DNA of 64,000 bases from Echinometra lucunter (taxonomy: Eukaryota > Echinodermata > Echinoidea > Camarodonta > Echinometridae): positions 11,463,089 to 11,527,088 of the forward strand of contig CM057158.1 of the NCBI GenBank assembly GCA_029962745.1, in the 5' to 3' direction. Both the position numbers and the translations under genes were made by a program. The notes beneath the pieces were generated by a model, which was given only the letters and a program-made list of their open reading frames with translations, had not been told where the DNA came from and did not search any database. The first letter of the stretch is position 1. Every line of letters starts with the position of its first letter. Below, one piece after another: positions 58,219 through 64,000 of the stretch.

Positions 58219-59290
58219 AATTCAATTCAATCCATTCATTTCTACAGCAATATGAAAATAACATAAAACACAAACCAAAATGTGAAGAAGAACATGAAAA
58301 TAGAACAAAATAGGAAGAAATGTATAATATCACTGTGGAGGGAGCCAACAAGAAGACAATGAACCGTCTTAAAAGCGCTGGGTCCCTGCATATATATTCA
58401 ATTGAATCCAATCAATTGTGGTTTTATTGTAAAAAAAAAAAGTACATGACAAATATCCAAAGACTAATATTATCATATTTACAAGGTTGTAAAATAGAAC
58501 ATGTAATATCTAATAACAATTTAAAGGGAAAATGTAACCACATACATAAAAAAGACAATGCTAGATAAAACCTATTAAAATTAAATCAGTTTGGATAAAT
58601 TTTCAATGGTGCAAAGGATGCCATTAAAACAAAGATCATCGAAACAGTTACTATGAATATATATTTCAATTCTAATTTCATAAATCAAAGAGAAGAGATG
58701 AAATCTATTACAGTAGCAATAGAAAAACAGCAATGAGCATAAAAGGCATATGACAACAGAATACAGTTGCATATACACAGAAGGAAAAAATAAAGTCTGT
58801 CTCTACTATTGTTTGGCTATGATGATATCTATCTATCAAGTAGTTTTTTAAGATTACATTTAAAGGAATGGAGCAAGACTGATTTTTTTTTTTTTTTTTT
58901 TTTTTTTTGGGGGGGGGGATAAGAACTCCACAGTTTAGGGCCAGTGAAAAGAGTGGATTTTGCATAGGATGTTCTATTCTGGAAAAGTGAAAAATCATGA
59001 GCGGAATGAGTTTGATAAGAATGAAAACTAAAATTATAAAGAGGAAACATACAGCAATATAGGGAGAAACTAAATAGTTCCAATTTGTAAAAGCATGACA
59101 TCACACAGGTTGGATAAGTTGAGCTTAAGAAATATAGGAGCAGAGTGAGAGTAGTAGGAAGACTTGAATTAGGACAAGCCCAAATCATATAACAGTACGA
59201 TATGCGTGGGAGAAACAAAGTGCATGTATCATAAATAGTAAGAAAGAAATTCTGACTGAAATCTTGTATACCAGGCATAATGATAGTTTA
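58219..59290 (-). pseudogene. LINE relic, minus strand
   Basis: Minus frame 59278-58829 shows LPRISYCYMIWACPNSS, then YQTHSAHDFSLFQNRTSYAK, FTGPKLWSSYP and LHSFKCNLKKLL: the order seen at the end of non-LTR reverse-transcriptase proteins. A C-then-A tract (58884-58918 on plus as T then G) interrupts it. Two tail-like ends, at ~58219 (ATTCAATTCAAT) and ~58400 (CCAATCAATTGTGG then TTTATTG), suggest two overlapping truncated copies. Confidence 0.6.
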
Positions 59291-59552
59291 CGGCTTACTT
59301 ATGGTCTGGGATTACCCAGTTTCTGAATTTTACAACAGGAAGTTATGGTAATATGAAACCAGAAATCAATCAATATTAATTATTTATATTTTCCCAATTA
59401 TTCTAATTAATTTGTACTGTACAGGCAATTATCAAAGATATGATTTGACACACTATATGACACACTTTATATGTCCATTGTTGTATCTATACTGCTATTG
59501 TAATTTATTTCACTCTCTATCTTTGATTTATGGATGGAATTAGATATGAAAT

Positions 59553-60381
59553 TTAAAGACATTGGTTAACATTGTTATGATTTTAAAAAATCTTGTTTTG
59601 TTACTTGAAAATGGGATAAACATAAGGGTTATAGTGTAAAAATACCAGTCTGAAAGTTTCAAAGTATAATATCCACAGGACAGGGTTCATACACTTATAC
59701 ATTTTCAAAATTCCATGACTTTCCATGACTTTCCAGGGCAGGAAATGCAAATTTCCATGACTCATTGATCACATGTGATGTAAAATTTACATAAAAAGCA
59801 TGCTGATTAAAAGAGATTCAAAGCTGATCTGAGTGCCATGAATGCAGGACTGGCCAGAGTGTGAATTTATTAATATGAAAAATATCTTGAATAAATGATT
59901 TTCCATGACTTTCCAGAAGAAATTGACAAATTCCCTGACTTTTTGCTTCTGGAAAAGAGAATTTCCAATTCCCTGACTTTCCAGAAATTCCCTGACCCAT
60001 ATGAGCCTTTCAGGAAGTATTTTTAAATATAAAAAATGTGAACCAATGTTTGAAAAATATACGATGGTCGGTTGCACAGAATAGACATAAGGAGTGCGCA
60101 TGCGCGTATGACTCCCATTACCATACTGTGTGTAGTGGCGTATCACGTGGCAGGAGGCACATAACGGCATTTTCAAATTCAAGCAAAGTGGTCCTCTCAG
60201 TGATTGTCTCGTGAGACGAAGGATAATAAAATCGCCGTTTGTGTCTAACTTACACTTTTTCATTCTAAATTGGTTGGTTTCAGGGTTTTTGAGTACAAAT
60301 ACAAGTACTCATACACATGTTTCATCTTAGTTTGAGAATTTTTTTAAATCAGCTACTCACAAAGTTAGCCAATACCTTTAA
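59553..60381. mobile_element. ~480-bp inverted-end element, copy 3, interrupted
   Basis: TTAAAGACATTGGTTAAC at left, GTTAGCCAATACCTTTAA at right, in the same orientation as copy 1. Split by a 330-bp insertion at 59681-60010. Holds TGCGCATGCGCG near 60096. Confidence 0.7.
59681..60010. mobile_element. 330-bp insertion with 5-bp target duplication
   Basis: CAGGA occurs on both sides (59676-59680, 60011-60015), and removing the insert restores the sequence of the other two copies. Contains repeated CCATGACTTTCCA/CCCTGACTTTCCAGA words; similar words occur at ~47620-47690. Confidence 0.65.
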
Positions 60382-61052
60382 TATTCAGTATTGCTAGCTA
60401 TTAACCAATATATCAATCCACAGCCTCATTTTCTAACAATATGCTAGGAGCCAACACATTCATGACTGCATTTTTGTCTTCCTGTTGGCTTTCTCCACAT
60501 TGACATATGAGAATGTACTTTCATTTTATGTCCTCCTTTGATGATGCTCTAATGGTATGTATCTTTATTTGTTTTTTATTCTGGTGGAAATAAATTGACT
60601 GAACTTTAAAATGCACAGAATGAAAGGGAAACCCCCCACAAAACCATATCAAGTTTCAATAAAATGATGACTTAATGTGTAAGAATAAAAAGATTTTGCC
60701 TATTTCCCGATATTATTCCTGAGTATCTAAATCTTTTGACTTTAAATTATTGTTATACATCAAATTTGTTATGCTCTAGAATGTTTATGAAACTAGGTTT
60801 AAGATGCATGTATTTAAAGTTTGAAAAGTAAAGTATTTATCAGTTTGTTTTTCTAAGGTCACATATTTATTCTGATTTTCCTTTGACACAGATAACATTT
60901 AATTTCAGGTTTCGTTTTTCAAAATTTGTTTATGATTTTCTTTTGACCTGGACTTGTCAAGTTGATGATTGGTAATTTAGGTATATTGCTATTTGTTTGT
61001 GATCAAACTTGTGTTTTGTTCATTTTTTTGTCTGTTATGTTTGAACCTTGCT
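60382..61052. other. non-coding, upstream of visible NHE exons
   Basis: AGAATGAAAGGGAAA and ATTCCTGAGTATCTAAAT match a block near 55675-55800, so partly repetitive. No NHE exon found in 52689-64000. Confidence 0.4.
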
Positions 61053-61262
61053 TTTTATGCCTCCGACCTAAATTTAGTTCATGTATGTATATGGGAAGGA
61101 CAAAGTTCCGATTAGATTTGGGAGTAACAAGGTCAAAGGTCAAGGTCAAAGATGTCACTGTATACATGAAAATGAAAAAAATCAACATGAATGTGTCATA
61201 TATTTCTGATCTGGCAATGGCGGAGGCATAAATTTCAACCGCACCTGGTCGAGGATTCATCT
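61053..61262. repeat. truncated copy of the CCTCCG/CGGAGG TIR repeat
   Basis: TTTTTATGCCTCCGACC at left and GGCGGAGGCATAAA then TCGAGGATTCATCTAGT at right match the ends at 13790-14402; only one internal unit remains, with AGGTCAAAGGTCA at 61130-61142. Confidence 0.7.
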
Positions 61263-61811
61263 AGTATATGTATTATTTGTTAATGTGCAGGGCCTCCTGC
61301 AAAACAGTGTTTTAACCACTGATGAAGCCAACCTTGGTAATAAAGATTGAATAAATACATAAATAAATGAATAAATAAATAAATAGATAAATGAATAAAT
61401 AGATTTAACAAAAAATAAAAATAAAAAAATAAACAGCAAAAGTAGTGACATTCTTATACAGAAATAACCCAACTTCGACTCACACACTGCATTTGAATAA
61501 CAAACCATGTCAATTGTCAAATGAGTTCGGGCAATGACACCTTTTGTGATAAGTTATACATGTAAATCTGAAATACAAACATGTATGCATGGACCTAGTG
61601 TGGACTGGATACAATGACAGTAAATCATAATGGTACATGTAGTAGGAACATATGTAAAGGGACTTACATGCAGCAGAATACTTAAGAACCAAACTTGGAT
61701 AAGGTTCTTACATGTATAACTGCACCTTACAAGCATGTAACACCCTCTATTTGGCCCACAACTTTAAATTTTTTGACACTGGCAGACAGAAAGAAGGACC
61801 AACTTTTAGTA

Positions 61812-62047
61812 TACACTCTAAAAACTCAAATGTTAAATCACCATTTAATAGAGCAGAGGAGTGATTACATTTTAAAAAATGGTATAGATTAACACTTTGG
61901 ACATGCTGGATTCAACACTAAATGAGTGATTTAACATTTTATAGTGTTGAATCTATCACGTGCAAGGTGTTAATCTACTATTTTGAAAATGTAGTCACCC
62001 CTTGGCCCTATTAAATTGTGATTTAACATTTTAGTTTTTAGAGTGTA
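61812..62047. mobile_element. fold-back MITE, ~236 bp, TA-flanked
   Basis: TACACTCTAAAAACTCAAAT then GTTAAATCAC at left is mirrored by GTGATTTAACATTTT and AGTTTTTAGAGTGTA at right, with nested inner inverted repeats. TA at both edges suggests Tc1/mariner-type mobilisation. Confidence 0.7.
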
Positions 62048-62244
62048 CAGGCACATGGTTGCTATCAAAAGAGGAAGAAAATAGGGACAGTGCAAAGTCA
62101 GAGAAAACAACCTCTAACGATTAGTGAAAATGTTATTATCTGAGTATATCAATTTCAATCAAGTTTCTCATGTCAGGTTTTGATATCAGGTTTGATATAA
62201 CTGCAACATATAGAGCTATAGGCACTACGTTATACAGTCCTGGG

Positions 62245-62760
62245 CCCCGTTTTATAAAACTTGTTATCACTTGGCCCACAGGAAGTCTAGAGGTCACAAA
62301 ATGAAACTGGACAAGCAATATTCTTGGCTTGATTTGAGGAAATATTTCTTCAGCAAAAGAGTCGTCGATTTATGGAATAGTCTCCCTGAATGTGTCATCT
62401 CAGCGACTTCTGTAAACTCCTTTAAGAATAGACTAGATAAATACTGGTCTAAAAACCATGATCTTGTCTATGAGCCTGTATAGGCTGTATGATTCCTACA
62501 CATTTTTTGTCCTTTCCCACGTATTCAACTTGATAAGCCGAGGAAAATGTATAATCTTTCGTGATCGCAAGCTACAATCGATGAACAGGCAGTGTCCTAT
62601 ATCATCGTGGGATTAAAGTAAAGTAAGTAAAGTAAGTATACAACTGCCACATTTCGACAACAGATTTGCTCTCAGCCAATCAGATGCAATGATTTCAGTA
62701 GCTTATAACAGTTATTGCAACTTGTTATTGATAGCAAGTTTTATGAAACAGGGCCCTGTT
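62245..62760. mobile_element. MITE (TTTCATAA-ended family) split by a LINE
   Basis: Left GGGCCCCGTTTTATAAAACT at 62244; right AGCAAGTTTTATGAAACAGG ends ~62756. Between them, after ~28 bases, lies a LINE fragment. Confidence 0.65.
62273..62642 (+). mobile_element. 5'-truncated LINE 3' end nested in the MITE
   Basis: Encodes SWLDLRKYFFSKRVVDLWNS then LPECVISATSVNSFKNRLDK YW, the standard C-terminus of CR1/Jockey-like reverse-transcriptase proteins, followed by a stop, ~130 bases of 3' UTR and an AAGTAAAGTAAGT tail at 62616-62638. Frame intact for 70 codons, so fairly young. Confidence 0.75.
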
Positions 62761-63053
62761 CTGTAAAAATTTTGATACTGGCTGTACATTCATTTCACAT
62801 ATGTAATAAGGTTTTTGTTTTTGTCATTATTATTTTTTCTTATTTTCTTAATGATTTGATGTCCACCATAATAAAAACCCTTCCTCTGACATGAATTTGT
62901 AGTGAATTTAAGTATGAGGGTTATTTTCAGTAAACAAAGCAAAGAGCTTTTATTATCATTAGTAGTAGATGACTTTATAGGATAATTTCCTCAGTGCTAA
63001 GCTTAGCTGCCACAAAGTCCATTTTAGAATGAAGCATTATAACTGAATGGATC

Positions 63054-63302
63054 ACACTGAGGAAAATCCAATTGTCCAAGATTTCCGGAATGGTTTAGGG
63101 GAAAACCCCCCAAATTACCCAATGAACTTTACAAAGCAAATGTTACATATAAAATCTGTGTCATCAATACAACAAATACTTGAGGAAAATCCAATTGTCC
63201 AAGATTTCTGGAATGGTTTAGGGGAAAACCTCCCAAATTACCCGATGAACTTTACAAAGCAAACGTTACATCATAAAATCTGTGTTATCAGTACAACAAA
63301 TA
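63054..63302. repeat. two-copy tandem repeat, ~123-bp unit
   Basis: GAGGAAAATCCAATTGTCCA to ATCAATACAACAAATACTT is repeated once with ~8 substitutions. Open on plus across both copies (EENPIVQDF...NYPMNFTKQ) but without coding evidence. Confidence 0.75.
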
Positions 63303-63849
63303 CTTGGCTGAAGGAGAAAAGGAACCCAGACCGATAATCTAATATTTACAGTATCTATACATTATCTCTGAAGTCCAAATAAGTAGATATATAACAATAA
63401 AATACAGAATATTTGTTGATAAAAAATAACTTGATTCATTACAACATATGATACAAAGACAAGGCACTGGCAAGCCCCAAACAAATATTTAGAAATGATT
63501 AAGCATAGATAGGAAACTTTGCCCACTAAATGACAAGTTGTCATCATATATTTTCAAACTGGTTTGGAAAGTACACAGCCACATGTTCAAATATTGTAGA
63601 GACTGATTAAATAAATGATATGATTAAATGATAAGGGAGTGGAAATTAAATATTTTGAAAGCATTATACTTGTAAAATTAGAAGAATGAAAATAAGAAAC
63701 ACCATTCTCTATGTGTATATTTCCTTTGCGCGGATTCCAAATATCATAAAACGTTCGTGTTTCATGGGTACAATGTTTGGGATACTAACTCATGAAAACA
63801 TTGATTAATATCTGCTGCATGTATCACTGGTATCTGAGTCATGTCTTTT

Positions 63850-64000
63850 AACCCATTCGTGACAGGAATTATTTAAAGCCTAATTTGATCAGCTTTTATT
63901 CTTCAAATTGGCAACACCAACATTTTTATTTTATTGCTACATTTTTCTTATAAAACGTCATGTATCTGAAATGAATAGAAATTGACAGAAATTATGATGA
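63850..64000. mobile_element. TTAA MITE copy, cut by window end
   Basis: TTAACCCATTCGTGACAGGA, CTAATTTGATCAGC, CAAATTGGCAACACCAA match the left part of 9881-10297. Confidence 0.7.

Noticed and set aside
52689..64000. Search for upstream NHE membrane exons on minus
   Set aside because: No block matching the conserved NHE membrane motifs with proper splice sites was found by eye; they are probably outside the window.

Overview
This is a eukaryotic, AT-rich window with intron-exon genes, most likely from a marine invertebrate deuterostome such as a sea urchin or other echinoderm. That guess rests on deuterostome-like proteins, introns of about 0.1 to 4 kb, and dense small DNA transposons and decayed LINEs. 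Nothing bacterial is present: no operons, ribosome binding sites or CRISPR.

Three protein-coding genes can be supported. (1) Plus strand, 1-11276: the 3' two thirds of SACM1L, the ER/Golgi phosphoinositide phosphatase SAC1. Fourteen exons splice in frame to 428 residues, including the CX5RT catalytic loop, two C-terminal membrane segments and a KxKxx ER-retrieval tail. The first ~160 residues lie left of the window. (2) Minus strand, 17310-21265: a previously unlisted three-exon gene. All splice phases agree and the predicted protein has 255 residues. I do not recognise the family; the last ~92 residues look like a degenerate RRM. (3) Minus strand, 38271-52484: the 3' end of a plasma-membrane Na+/H+ exchanger (SLC9A/NHE, NHE2/3/5-like). 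It has nine exons encoding the last membrane segments, the CHP-binding stretch, a basic phosphorylatable tail and a C-terminal class I PDZ ligand. Its upstream exons are not found and probably lie beyond 64000.

Layout: 1-11.3 kb SACM1L; 11.3-17.3 kb its 3' UTR and downstream sequence, with a MITE, a CTCC-type repeat carrying DR1 hormone-receptor motifs, and a LINE end; 17.3-21.3 kb the new gene, its second intron packed with hAT-like G/C-tract repeats; 21.3-38.3 kb intergenic sequence with CRE-rich promoter candidates (one looks bidirectional at 29.7-30.05 kb), a 43-bp minisatellite and nested hAT elements; 38.3-52.5 kb the NHE gene, with a GC-AG intron, a possible 18-nt micro-exon, a decayed exon duplicate and several repeat families; 52.5-64 kb upstream NHE intron or intergenic DNA, almost entirely LINE relics, MITEs and copies of a ~480-bp inverted-repeat element.

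The genes do not form a pathway. SACM1L and the new gene are convergent, and the new gene and NHE are in tandem on the minus strand.
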